Below are positions 1-7,908 of a stretch of 64,000 nucleotides of DNA, in pieces. Within the stretch, counting starts at the first letter, position 1, and each line of letters opens with the position of its first letter. Both the position numbers and the translations under genes were made by a program. Under the pieces are notes generated by a model, which saw only the letters and a program-made list of their open reading frames with translations, was not told the origin of the DNA and searched no databases. This DNA is from Granulosicoccus sp963833195 (GTDB lineage Bacteria; Pseudomonadota; Gammaproteobacteria; Granulosicoccales; Granulosicoccaceae), in assembly GCA_963833195.1 (NCBI GenBank), contig CAWHXF010000027.1:434001-498000 (forward strand). Direction: 5' to 3'.

Positions 1-451
1 ACAGCGCGCATCGACGAGCGGGACGGCTCGACGGCTTCGACGGCCGGCGCCGACGACTACGTGTGCAAGCCGTTCAGCCCCGCCGAGCTCGTCGCGCGTG
101 TGCGCTCGGTGATCCGTCGTTCGGGCGACCGATCGGCGAAGCCCGTCGGAGCCGACCGACATCGTGCACGCCGGCGTGCGACTGGATCTGGCCGCTCAGC
201 GCTGCACGATGGGGGACGAGTCGGTGGAGCTGACGCCGGTGGAGTTCCGATTGCTGCGCGGGATGCTGTCGACCCCTGGACGCTACTACTCGAGGTATCA
301 GTTGATGCGCTTGATCTACGACGATCACCGCGTGGTCAGCGATCGCACCATCGACAGCCACGTGCGAAACCTGCGCAGAAAGCTGCCGGGCGGTTCGGGC
401 GAGGAGGGCGCGATTCGTTCGCGCTACGGGATAGGGTACGGCATCGAGTGA
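1..451 (+). pseudogene. OmpR-family response regulator, frameshifted, 5' end outside window
   Basis: The left edge reads the end of a receiver domain (GADDYVCKPF, with the conserved lysine of the KPF motif) in the frame of base 61. A winged-helix DNA-binding domain then follows in the next frame (readable from about base 143 to the stop at 449-451), with the typical VELTPVEFRLL start and the DRTIDSHVRNLRRKL recognition-helix segment seen in BaeR-like regulators. The two halves are therefore separated by a +1 or -2 shift at about 125-150, where the linker lies. A family member is about 230 residues; here only the last third is in the window. Either the gene is dead or the assembly has a base error; no histidine kinase partner is visible beside it. 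Confidence 0.75.
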
Positions 452-958
452 AGCGTTGCGGCGGCCTGGCGCCGTGCAGATCGAGTCGGAGGTCAAGCGG
501 CTCGACGGCGTCACCGCCGTGGACAACCGCGTCATCGCGCAACAGGCGTCTTTCGCTTCGCGGGCGACCTGAACGAGGCGTCCGCGACGACCATGCAAAC
601 TCGAGGGCCGACGCATTCGGCGAGGTCTGCGAACCCCGTTGTTTGAAGGCCTTGGGCGCGCGTGGCGGGGGGCATCGCTCTGCGCGTGGCCGGTGCGCGC
701 GTCGTGTCCGCCAGCTTCCACTTCGTGCAGGACTGCTGGGGGCCGGGCATCCCGGGGGGTCTGCAGCGGCGTCGGTGCGTGGCCCCCCGGGCTAGATTCT
801 GCGCGTACATGGCCGACGGACGAACGGCATGCCGCTCGACCCGTAGACTCGTCCCGTCGGCTTCGCGCCCGGGTGGGTCCGGCCGTTCCTCCACATTGCA
901 CGGTTCCGTCGGTGGCACGATCCTCGTGGCTCGTCCGGCTGCCGCGCGGGCAGCACCG
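452..958. other. Non-coding or decayed stretch with a possible BON-domain fragment
   Basis: No intact gene is recognised here. A 32-codon plus-strand frame at 474-572 reads EVKRLDGVTAVDNRVI, which resembles the second half of a BON (periplasmic/phospholipid-binding) domain but has no start region, so it is probably a remnant. From 573 to 958 nothing with family resemblance or a convincing ribosome-binding site was found. Open frames there on both strands are arginine- and serine-rich, as expected for random GC-rich DNA. Confidence 0.3.
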
Positions 959-1559
959 TTGAGCGAAAGCGACTCCAGCCTGACGTCCGCCGTCAGCGAC
1001 TTCTTTCGAAGTGTCGATCGGCCCGCCAGCGTCCTCGGGGCCGTGTTCGTCGGGGCCTTGCTCGAGACGACCGTGCTGCCCGTTCCCTTCGAGCTGTTGC
1101 TGGTGCCGCTGATGTTGCGCCACCGCGCGATGGTGTGGTGGATCGTGCTGGCGGCACTCGCCGGCTGCATGGTCGGGGCGTTCGCGGGCTACGCGGTGGG
1201 TCTGTTCGCCTTTCAGACGTTCGGCCAGAGCGTACTGGAGTTCCTGGGCGCGGCAGAGGCGATGGAGTCGTTCACCGAACGACTCGGGGAGGGGGCCTTC
1301 TGGGCGATCTTCCTGGTCGGTTTCACGCCCGTGCCGGTCCAGGTCGCCACCCTCGGTGCCGGGTTCACGGACGTCGTCGCTCGTCACCTTCACCTCGGCG
1401 ATGCTGCTGTCGAGGGGCCTGCGGTTCGGGGGGCTGGGTTTGCTGGTCCATCGGTTCGGCGACGACGCGCTGCGCCTGCTCGGCCAGCACCGCAGGAAGG
1501 CGCTCCTTGGCGGCGCTCTGCTGTTGGTGGCGCTCGTCGCCTTTCTCGTGGCGACGTAG
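959..1559 (+). pseudogene. YqaA-type (DedA/SNARE-associated superfamily) membrane protein, frameshifted
   Basis: From a TTG at 959 the frame encodes a membrane protein with LLETTVLPVPFELLLVPLML, a YqaA-family signature. Further hydrophobic helices and the conserved GFTPVPVQVATLGAG re-entrant segment follow. At about 1365-1385 the reading frame shifts by one. The remainder (SLVTFTSAMLLSRGLRF and the final hydrophobic helix LLVALVAFLV) continues in the frame that stops at 1557-1559. Joined, the product would be about 200 residues, the normal family size. Function in this family is poorly defined (membrane transport or lipid handling is suggested for relatives). This is the second frameshifted gene within 1.5 kb of the window edge, so a sequencing error is as likely as true decay. 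Confidence 0.65.
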
Positions 1560-1671
1560 GCGAACGGTCAGCCCGGCGTCGCCGTCCGTCCCGAGATGCG
1601 CCGGCATACGGTGTCGGCGTTGATCCATCGCAACGCCGGTCTCCTTCGTCCGGAGTACGTTCGATCATCGG

Positions 1672-2517
1672 CTACTCGCCCGCGACGGCTCGACGCGAAC
1701 CGCGGTCGCGCTCGAGCTTGCCTTCACGTCGTCTCGGCGCGCCGGGACGATGGGTCTGCGCGGCTTTCTCGAGGTGGCGCGGCAGGTACAGATCGAAGCG
1801 CGTGCCCGCGCCGGGCTCGCTGGTCACGACGACCTGGCCGTCACAGCGGCGCACGAAGTCGAACACCATCGGCAGTCCGAGCCCCGTACCGCGTCCGGGG
1901 TCCCTGGTCGTGTAGAACGGCTCGAAGGCTCTGCTCAGGACCTCGGGGGCCATGCCGTGGCCTTCGTCCACGACGGACACGCGGACGTAGTCCCCGGGCC
2001 CGAGTCCGGGGTGCGGCGCCGGGTGCGCGGGGTCGACGCGCGCGTAGCCGACATCGAGGATGAGCGTGCCGCCCTCGGGCATGGCGTCGCGCGCGTTGAG
2101 CGAGAGGTTCACGATCGCGTTCTCGAACTGGCTCCGATCGACGCGCACGGCGAGGCGGCCGGGGACGCTCGAGGTGCGCACCGCGATCGATGCGCCGAGC
2201 GTGTGCCCGAGCAGCTCCATCAGCTCGGAGAGCAGGCGGATCGGCTCGAGGACCTCCGGCTCCGGCGGCTCGCTTCGACCGAAGGCGAGCAGGCGTGCGG
2301 TGAGCGCCGCGCCGCGCCGGGTGGCGGCGCGCGCTTCGTTCAGCAGCTCGCGCGACGCCCGCGCGTCGACGACGAGCTGCGCGTCCAGCAGCTCGAGGTT
2401 GCCGCCGATGACGCCGAGCAGGTTGTTGAAGTCGTGCGCGATGCCGGCGGCCAGCCGCCCGACCGTCTCCAGCTTCTGAGCCTGGCGCAGCGTCCGTGCG
2501 TCTCGAGGCGGGGTCAC
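1672..2517 (-). CDS. Sensor histidine kinase, cytoplasmic, without sensor domain
   Basis: A 281-residue kinase of the HisKA/HATPase type. The H-box GIAHDFNNLL lies at about residues 25-34. The N-box SLNARDAMPEGG, the G1 motif VVDEGHGM, the FEPFYTTRDPG F-box and the GTGLGL G2 loop follow in order. There are no membrane segments and no PAS/GAF domain before the H-box, so it must receive its signal from a partner protein. The start is a GTG whose four bases overlap the stop of the upstream small gene (2514-2759), indicating translational coupling. A cognate receiver is not adjacent. The kinase core resembles that of the LOV hybrid kinase at 22936-25800 (same AHDFNNLL class), so the two could share regulators. 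Confidence 0.85.
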   Translation of the reverse strand: MTPPRDARTLRQAQKLETVGRLAAGIAHDFNNLLGVIGGNLELLDAQLVVDARASRELLNEARAATRRGAALTARLLAFGRSEPPEPEVLEPIRLLSELMELLGHTLGASIAVRTSSVPGRLAVRVDRSQFENAIVNLSLNARDAMPEGGTLILDVGYARVDPAHPAPHPGLGPGDYVRVSVVDEGHGMAPEVLSRAFEPFYTTRDPGRGTGLGLPMVFDFVRRCDGQVVVTSEPGAGTRFDLYLPRHLEKAAQTHRPGAPRRREGKLERDRGSRRAVAGE

Positions 2518-2759
2518 GTCCGCCGGACCGAGTTCCCGCTGGCGATGATCCGATCGATCAAGGCCGCGACCGCCTCGTGAGCTTTCGCATCGTCCGTCCC
2601 GGCATGCGCATCGCCCGCGCTCCGGTGGGTGTCCGCGGCGTCCTGCAGCACGCCGACGATCTCGTGCTCCGGAAGCAGCTCGTGATCGTTCATGGCCAGC
2701 AGGAGGGCCTCGCAGATCGAGAGGGCGGCCATGCCCGAGTGGTCTGTGTCTTGTGTCAT
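2514..2759 (-). CDS. Small conserved acidic protein coupled to histidine kinase
   Basis: An 81-residue protein beginning MTQDTDHSGMAALSICEALL. It is predicted helical, with a central stretch (LLPEHEIVGVLQDAADTHR) resembling small proteobacterial proteins of unknown function. It precedes and overlaps the kinase gene by four bases, so the two are made from one message. The gene is divergent from the Crp/Fnr-family regulator. No catalytic motif is seen; a role as accessory to the sensorless kinase is inference from position only. Confidence 0.6.
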   Translation of the reverse strand: MTQDTDHSGMAALSICEALLLAMNDHELLPEHEIVGVLQDAADTHRSAGDAHAGTDDAKAHEAVAALIDRIIASGNSVRRT

Positions 2760-2926
2760 GGCGAACGGTCCCTCCCGGGGACGACGGCTCGGAACCAGGT
2801 GCGAGCCTGATCGGTTACCCAGACTGGCAGGAAACGGCGCATGCTGGACTGATCGAGAGCAGTGCCCGGCGCGGACCGATCGGCTCGATGGCGCGCGGCG
2901 AAACGGGAGAGGGTCTTTTGATCGCC

Positions 2927-3652
2927 ATGCAAGCGAGTCCGCTCGCCCGCAAGCTCTCCGCCTTCGTCGCCCTGTCCGCGCAGGAACTCTCGGCGCTGGA
3001 GCGTCTGCACCGTCGCCGCAAGCCCTTCGGCGCCGGACACGATCTCGTGCGCCAGGGGCAGCCCGGCCAGTCGGCCTACCTGCTGGCCTCGGGCTGGGTC
3101 TGCTCCTACAAGACCCAGGTCGACGGCACGCGCCAGATCGTGGACTTCCAGGTCCCCGGGGACTTCCTGGGTCTGCGCAGCGTGCTGCTGCGGACCTCGG
3201 ATCACAGCTTCGAGCCGATCGTCGACAGTCAGGCCGCCGAGGTCCCGAGGCAGGACCTGCTGGACGTGTTCGCGCGCACGCCGCGCCTGGCGACGGCCAT
3301 CCTCTGGGCGGCCTCGCGGGACGAGGCGATGGTGGTGGAGCATCTGGTCGGCATCGGACGCCGGGATCCCGTCGTCCGGCTGGCTCACCTGCTGCTCGAG
3401 CTCCGGGCCAAGCTGTCCCTGGTCGGCCTGGGAAGCGAGGCCGGATACGATTGCCCGCTGACCCAGTACCACCTGGCCGACGCGCTCGGGCTGAGCGCGG
3501 TGCACGTCAACCGCGTGCTGCGCCAGCTGCGCGAGGACGGCCTGGTCACGTTCCGCAACGGCCACGTGACGTTCGACGACCACGATCGGCTGGTCGCGCT
3601 CGCGGAGTTCGATGCCGCGTACCTGGATCAGACCGGACCGCTGCTGCCCTGA
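2927..3652 (+). CDS. Crp/Fnr-family transcription regulator
   Basis: A 241-residue regulator with an N-terminal cyclic-nucleotide-binding fold (about residues 15-130, with GQSAYLLASGWV and VPGDFLGLRS as the beta-roll landmarks), a dimerisation helix, and a C-terminal winged helix (about 150-225). The recognition helix reads LSAVHVNRVLRQL. It lacks the E-x-x-S-R pattern that FNR/ANR/DNR proteins use to read TTGAT, and it has no N-terminal cysteine cluster for an iron-sulfur centre. It is therefore probably not the reader of the boxes found throughout this window. The start chosen is the ATG giving MQASPLARK. A TTG at 2918 is better spaced from the GGGAGAGGG at 2905-2913, and an ATG at 2888 is also possible. 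The 3' end overlaps the convergent gene by 25 bases. Confidence 0.88.
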   Translation: MQASPLARKLSAFVALSAQELSALERLHRRRKPFGAGHDLVRQGQPGQSAYLLASGWVCSYKTQVDGTRQIVDFQVPGDFLGLRSVLLRTSDHSFEPIVDSQAAEVPRQDLLDVFARTPRLATAILWAASRDEAMVVEHLVGIGRRDPVVRLAHLLLELRAKLSLVGLGSEAGYDCPLTQYHLADALGLSAVHVNRVLRQLREDGLVTFRNGHVTFDDHDRLVALAEFDAAYLDQTGPLLP

Positions 3653-4032
3653 GATCGAGCGTGCGTGCCCGCGCCGTGCGAACCGCGGCCGCGCCGCGGA
3701 CCGTCTCGCACGAGGCAGCGTCCGCACGCCGTGTCGAGGCGCTCGACGTAGGTCGCGGCCTTGCCCACGCAGTGACCGCTGAAGCGCAGCTCCAGGAGCA
3801 ACCGCTCGTCCGCGAGGGTGGTGCAGGTCGGCGCCGGCGCGTCCAGCTCGGTCGCCGCCCACGGCCCGTGCTCCTCGAGGATGTGCACGTCGATGCGCGA
3901 CGCGCCGCACACCATGCTGATGCGGTTCCGGCCGAGCTCGATGCGTTCGCGCGCGCAGGCGCTCGGCAGGTGTTCGAGGGCGTCGGCCCGATTGCCGGCG
4001 AACTCGACTCGGCGGATGACGGTCTGGGACAT
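3628..4032 (-). CDS. Hypothetical cysteine-containing protein under an FNR-type box
   Basis: A 134-residue soluble protein of no recognised family. It opens MSQTVIRRVEFAGNRADAL and carries cysteines in the central part and a GHCVGKAATYVERLDTACGRC segment near the C-terminus that could bind a metal or form disulfides. No signal peptide or membrane helix is seen. It is convergent with, and overlaps, the Crp/Fnr gene. A strict FNR-type box is centred 66 bases upstream of the start codon, the same geometry as at the better understood genes here; this is the main support for it being a real, regulated gene. Confidence 0.55.
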   Translation of the reverse strand: MSQTVIRRVEFAGNRADALEHLPSACARERIELGRNRISMVCGASRIDVHILEEHGPWAATELDAPAPTCTTLADERLLLELRFSGHCVGKAATYVERLDTACGRCLVRDGPRRGRGSHGAGTHARSQGSSGPV

Positions 4033-4091
4033 GCGTGCGTCCGGGCGAGGTGGCGATGGCCGGAGCGTGACGCACGGGCCGCGCGCGCCTC

Positions 4092-4105
4092 TTGATCGAG
4101 GTCAA
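4092..4105 (-). promoter_or_regulatory. FNR/ANR-type box (TTGATCGAGGTCAA)
   Basis: A perfect TTGAY-N4-RTCAA palindrome in the divergent intergenic region. Its centre is 66.5 bases upstream of the ATG at 4032 (minus strand), compatible with class II activation and a leader of about 25 bases. Confidence 0.75.
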
Positions 4106-4187
4106 CCGAGTGGGCGGTGCCGACGTGCCCCATGAGAGCGGCAGAGGCGTCTTGCGGACCCGGTGGCCTGCGCACCCGGCGCGCGAC

Positions 4188-4201
4188 TTGATGCTGGTCA
4201 A
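4188..4201 (+). promoter_or_regulatory. FNR/ANR-type box (TTGATGCTGGTCAA)
   Basis: A strict match, centred 71.5 bases upstream of the ATG at 4266. With the box at 4092-4105 it gives each divergent gene its own activator site. Confidence 0.72.
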
Positions 4202-4265
4202 CGCCTTCCGTACCCCGTTGTCGCACGGTGCTCGTCCGCAAGCCTTTCCCGCAACCGTCGCTCCC

Positions 4266-4949
4266 ATGGTCACGCCTCGCTCGTTCATCCCGCGCGCACC
4301 CGCATGTCGTCTTGCGCGCACGTTGTCCCGGCTCGTCGGTCTCGGCATGCTGGTGCTCGGGGCAACCCTCGCAGGGGCCGAGGCACCGGACCAGGCGCTC
4401 GGCAGGGCGCCCGTCGAGACGCCCGACGAGACGCCCGACGAGACGCCCGACGGGGCATCGGACCGGGCGCTGGACGGGGTCGAGCTCGGGCGCGTCATGC
4501 GCGAGCTCGTCGCCTGGATCGAGCGCGAGACCGACTACGAGGTCGACGCCGTGCGCGCCTCCCCGCCGGACATCGCCTTCGTCTCGCCGGGCGACGTGCT
4601 CGGCTTCGAGGACGGCCCGGTGCGGGTGGTGCCGGGCATGGCGGGGTACTACCACCCCGCCGCCGACGCCGTGTTCCTCGTGCGGCCGTGGTCGCTCGAC
4701 GAGACCTACGATCACGGCCTGCTGCTGCACGAGCTGGTGCGTGCGGTGCAGTACCGCGCGCGCCCGTGGGCGTGCGTCGGGGAAGCGCAGCTCGAGGCCT
4801 ACGTGCTCCAGAGCCGCTGGCTCGCCGAGCGCGACATCGTGCTGATGGTGGACTGGCCGCGGTTGACCGAGCTGGCCGACTGCCCGCCGCGCTCCGAGGC
4901 GCACGGCCCGGTCGACGAGCTCCTCGCCACGGGCCGCAGCCCGGGGTAG
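4266..4949 (+). CDS. Secreted protein with degenerate zincin-like motif (DUF6647-like)
   Basis: A 227-residue protein. A signal peptide (LVGLGMLVLGATLAGAEA) is followed by a low-complexity linker of near-perfect ETPD repeats (nucleotides 4417-4450). A globular domain then contains LLLHELVRAVQYRARP and EAQLEAYVLQSRWL. The arrangement H-E-x-x-x followed by a downstream Glu on a helix resembles gluzincin-type metalloprotease folds and small DUF6647-like proteins. The second histidine of HExxH is replaced by arginine (HELVR), so peptidase activity is doubtful. The ATG at 4266 is chosen because it starts the signal peptide and sits at the expected distance from the box at 4188; upstream in-frame starts would overlap that box. 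Confidence 0.65.
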   Translation: MVTPRSFIPRAPACRLARTLSRLVGLGMLVLGATLAGAEAPDQALGRAPVETPDETPDETPDGASDRALDGVELGRVMRELVAWIERETDYEVDAVRASPPDIAFVSPGDVLGFEDGPVRVVPGMAGYYHPAADAVFLVRPWSLDETYDHGLLLHELVRAVQYRARPWACVGEAQLEAYVLQSRWLAERDIVLMVDWPRLTELADCPPRSEAHGPVDELLATGRSPG

Positions 4950-5049
4950 TCGCCGCACGTCGAGGTCTCCCGCTGCAGCAACGGCGCGGCGCCCCGATCG
5001 AGCGCGGGATGAGCGAGCCCCACGCGGTGCGCACCGATGAGCCCCGAAG

Positions 5050-5063
5050 TTGATCGGGATCAA
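5050..5063 (+). promoter_or_regulatory. FNR/ANR-type box (TTGATCGGGATCAA)
   Basis: A perfect box, identical to the one in front of the GH65 gene (18091-18104). Its centre is only 41.5 bases from the ATG at 5098, so class II activation would start transcription at or next to the A of the start codon. Confidence 0.8.
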
Positions 5064-5097
5064 GCGCGAAGCCGCGGCGCGCTCGCACACTCGACGC

Positions 5098-5898
5098 ATG
5101 AACCCCAAGACCGTCCTCGTGTGCCTGGACAACGAGGCCAACGTCGAGCGCCTCGTGCGCTTCGCGGCCGGCAACGCCGCGGGCGCGGCGCTCGTCGGCA
5201 CGCGTCCGGTCCCGCCCGGTCCCGCGGTGGATGCGTTCGGCGCCGTGGGGGTGGAAAGCGAGGCCACCGAGCGAATCCGCACCCGTTTCGAGGCCGTCGC
5301 CCGCGACGCCGGTTGCGAGCCGACCTGGAGCGCGCTGCCACGCACCGCCAAGCGCGACGCGGCGCTGTGCGACGAGGCCCGGACGTGCGACATCGTCGTG
5401 ATGCCGCAACCCGGCAACGACGCCGAGGGCGCCGTTCCCGCCGGCACGTTCCGCGCGCTCGTCGTCGGCGCGGGTCGACCCGTGCTGATGCTGCCGCGCG
5501 CGGGCGACTTCGGGGAGGTCGGCAGGCGAGTGCTGATCGGCTGGTGCCCGACGCGCGAAGCGGCGCGTGCGGTGCACGATGCGCTCGCGCTCGCCATACG
5601 CCCGAATTCACGCGTGACGCTGCTGCGCGTGTCGCAGGGCGAGCGGCCGGAGCTCGAGCGTTCCGCCGCAGCCCTGTGCGCGCTGCTCGAGCGCCACGGG
5701 GTCCGGACCGAGGCGGCGAGCTGGCCGCGCACCGAACTCGTCATCGGCGACGTGATCCTGAGCCAGAGCGCGGAGATGGGCGCCGACCTGATCGTGACGG
5801 GGGCCTGCGGCCATTCGCGGCTGTACGACCTGACGATCGGCGCGACCACGACCCACCTGCTGGAGCGCATGACGGTGCCGGTGCTGTTCTCGCACTGA
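5098..5898 (+). CDS. Universal stress protein, tandem UspA domains
   Basis: A 266-residue cytoplasmic protein with two UspA folds (about residues 1-130 and 140-266). The C-terminal domain keeps the ATP-binding pattern G-x2-G-x9-G-T (TGACGHSRLYDLTIGATT) and ends LERMTVPVLFSH, typical of the family. The first domain lacks that glycine motif and is probably structural. Tandem Usp proteins of this kind are recurrent members of FNR/ANR regulons and support survival under oxygen or energy limitation. The ATG is chosen as the natural N-terminus (MNPKTVLVCLD); in-frame codons upstream lie inside the regulatory box. No Shine-Dalgarno sequence is evident just before the ATG. Confidence 0.9.
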   Translation: MNPKTVLVCLDNEANVERLVRFAAGNAAGAALVGTRPVPPGPAVDAFGAVGVESEATERIRTRFEAVARDAGCEPTWSALPRTAKRDAALCDEARTCDIVVMPQPGNDAEGAVPAGTFRALVVGAGRPVLMLPRAGDFGEVGRRVLIGWCPTREAARAVHDALALAIRPNSRVTLLRVSQGERPELERSAAALCALLERHGVRTEAASWPRTELVIGDVILSQSAEMGADLIVTGACGHSRLYDLTIGATTTHLLERMTVPVLFSH

Positions 5899-5914
5899 GC
5901 GCCCCGGCACGTGG

Positions 5915-7624
5915 CTACGCCGGCAACGTGTAGCGCGCGTCCACCAGGGCGCGGATCATGGCGCGGGTCTGCGCGCTCGACAGGTCCTCGTTGGCTTCGA
6001 TGAGCGCGGTGTCGTCGGCGAGGTGTTCGTCGCGGATCGCCGTGCGGAACCAGCGCGAGTAGTCGCCGCGCCGCAGGTGATAGCCCCACGTGACATCGTC
6101 CACGCCCTGCGCCAGCTCGCAGAACGCCACGAGGTTCTGCGCCTTGAGGTTCTGGTCGCCGTGGGGGCCGCGGAACCAGAAGCTGTGCCAGCGCAGGTCT
6201 CCTTCCGCGTACTTGCGCAGATGACGGATGCGCTCGGTGCGTCCCGGCACCGGAATCATCGCGAACGGCGGGCCGCTGCCGTCGATGAACCACGCGGTGG
6301 CGCAGCCCGGCGGCGGCACCGGATCGATCGACCAGGGCAGCGCCCTGCCGGTCGCCTTCGCGAAACCGTCGAGGGTGCGGTCGGGAGACTGCCCGATGGC
6401 GAGCACGACGTCCACGGGCTTCAGCGCCGCCGGCACGACGTGCTCCGGATGCACGGTGACCAGGACGGTTTCCCGCAGCTCCAGCGGCAGCACCGATGCG
6501 GCGGGGCCCCACGTCGCGGGGAGCACGTGGTGGGCCTCGTCCACGAGCAGCCAGTGGGGACGGCCGGTGCGGGCACGCATGGCCTGCAGCCTCGGCAGCA
6601 GCTGCGCGAAGTATTCGGGGCGCTCGTCGAGCGCGATGCCGAGCAGGTTGATCGCGAGGTTCATGTCCGGCGCCCGCAGGACCGACAGCACCTCGTCCAC
6701 GCTCGGGGCACGGTGCCGGTCGCCGATCGGCACGACGTCGCGCAGCGTCCCGTAGTCGCCCTCCGGGTCGATGATGCAGACCTGGTAGTCGCGCGCGACG
6801 AGCCGCTCCACGATGCCGGCGGCCACGGTGGACTTGCCGCACCCCGGCGGCCCCGCGACGAGCGCGTTGTGCCCGTAGGGAGCGAGCCGCACCTCCGTGC
6901 CGTCCGTACGTTGCCCGAGCGGGATGGCGTGGCGCGACAGCGGCGCGTCGATGCCGGCGAGATCGTCCGCGACCAGCTCGTCGATCAGCTCGACGACGCC
7001 CGGGCCGGTTTCCCCTTGCGTGACGTGGTCCGCCGCCTCCTTGAGCGCGGGAGAGGCGTTGGCCACCGCGACCGCGCACTCGCACTCGCGCAGGAAGGAA
7101 TGGTCGTTCTCGGCGTCGCCAACGCCCACCACCTCGTGACGCGACAACCCCAGCTCGCGCAGCGCGTGGGCGAGCCCGGTGGCCTTGTTGATGCCCGCGG
7201 GCAGCACCATGACCGCGCCCCGGTTGCCGATGACCTGCGCCTCGAGCCCGAGCTCCCAGATGACGTCCTGGACCGTGGCGCGGTGCGGCGCGTGCGTCGC
7301 GACGATCACCTGGCCGATCTCCAGCGGCTCGACTCCCCGGTCGCGCAGCTCGCGCACCAGCCGCACGGAGGGTGGGGCCCCCAGGCGCGTTTCCTCGCGG
7401 GCGTGCGGCGAATAGACGATCGCCCCGTTCTCGGCGACGATCAGGTCGAACAACTGCGGGTGCGAGCAGTCCGCCAGGAGGTCTCCCAGCCGGCGGCCGG
7501 TCACCATGATGACGCGTCGCCCCGAGGTGCGCAGACGCTTCAGCGCCTCGATCACCGGCGCCGAGAGCCGGTCGTCGGACGTCAGCGTGCCGTCGTAGTC
7601 GGTCGCGAGGGCGTGGTAGCGCAT
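5915..7624 (-). CDS. HAD-IIB hydrolase fused to HerA-like P-loop ATPase
   Basis: A 569-residue fusion. Residues 1 to about 215 form a HAD phosphatase of the Cof/IIB class (DYDGT nucleophile motif at 9-13, VTGRR motif II, INKATGL lysine, GVGDAENDHSFL motif IV). Residues about 235-440 form a P-loop ATPase of the HerA/DUF87 type (Walker A GPPGCGKST near 255-263, Walker B LLVDEAHH near 360). The last 100 residues are a separate conserved domain (SFWFRGPHGDQNLKAQNL, HLRRGDYSRWFR) reported alone or in such fusions, without known function. The HAD part may dephosphorylate a sugar phosphate or phosphoglycolate-like substrate. What the ATPase acts on is unknown. It is convergent with the Usp gene and carries no FNR-type box close to its start. 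Confidence 0.82.
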   Translation of the reverse strand: MRYHALATDYDGTLTSDDRLSAPVIEALKRLRTSGRRVIMVTGRRLGDLLADCSHPQLFDLIVAENGAIVYSPHAREETRLGAPPSVRLVRELRDRGVEPLEIGQVIVATHAPHRATVQDVIWELGLEAQVIGNRGAVMVLPAGINKATGLAHALRELGLSRHEVVGVGDAENDHSFLRECECAVAVANASPALKEAADHVTQGETGPGVVELIDELVADDLAGIDAPLSRHAIPLGQRTDGTEVRLAPYGHNALVAGPPGCGKSTVAAGIVERLVARDYQVCIIDPEGDYGTLRDVVPIGDRHRAPSVDEVLSVLRAPDMNLAINLLGIALDERPEYFAQLLPRLQAMRARTGRPHWLLVDEAHHVLPATWGPAASVLPLELRETVLVTVHPEHVVPAALKPVDVVLAIGQSPDRTLDGFAKATGRALPWSIDPVPPPGCATAWFIDGSGPPFAMIPVPGRTERIRHLRKYAEGDLRWHSFWFRGPHGDQNLKAQNLVAFCELAQGVDDVTWGYHLRRGDYSRWFRTAIRDEHLADDTALIEANEDLSSAQTRAMIRALVDARYTLPA

Positions 7625-7632
7625 GGCCGTGG

Positions 7633-7908
7633 GTGTCCGCCGGTGGGGATCGCCTGTACGGGGTCGAGACCGGCGTGTTGCGGGTGATCGGCGAGCGCGG
7701 TGACGCGCTCGTGCTCGACGCCGCCACGGGCGAGCGCGAAACGGTGCGCATCGAGAGCACCGTCGACGGTCTCACCGAGACGCTGGTGCAGCCGTGGTCG
7801 CTGTGGCGCGATCGTGTCGACTTCGACGAGGCGTTCCTCGGCGAAGGCCAGGGCCCTTTTCAGGGCCGCATCTCGTGCGTCTCGCTGTACCCGATGCCCA
7901 CGGAGTAG
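7633..7908 (+). CDS. Uncertain small open frame between two minus-strand genes
   Basis: The 235 bases between the HAD fusion and the next gene hold a plus-strand frame of 91 codons from a GTG. Its middle part reads like structured protein (GVLRVIGERGDALVLDAATG, then DGLTETLVQPWSLWRDRVDFDEAF). It could be a small gene or a fragment. It overlaps the end of the pyridoxamine-oxidase-like gene by 49 bases, has no clear ribosome-binding site and no recognised family, so it is listed only as a possibility. Confidence 0.2.
   Translation: MSAGGDRLYGVETGVLRVIGERGDALVLDAATGERETVRIESTVDGLTETLVQPWSLWRDRVDFDEAFLGEGQGPFQGRISCVSLYPMPTE

Noticed and set aside
3546..7775. A 1409-codon minus-strand open frame covering the Usp gene and the HAD fusion
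   Set aside because: Arginine/alanine-rich shadow of real genes in GC-rich DNA; it contradicts the clear family motifs in the overlapping frames.
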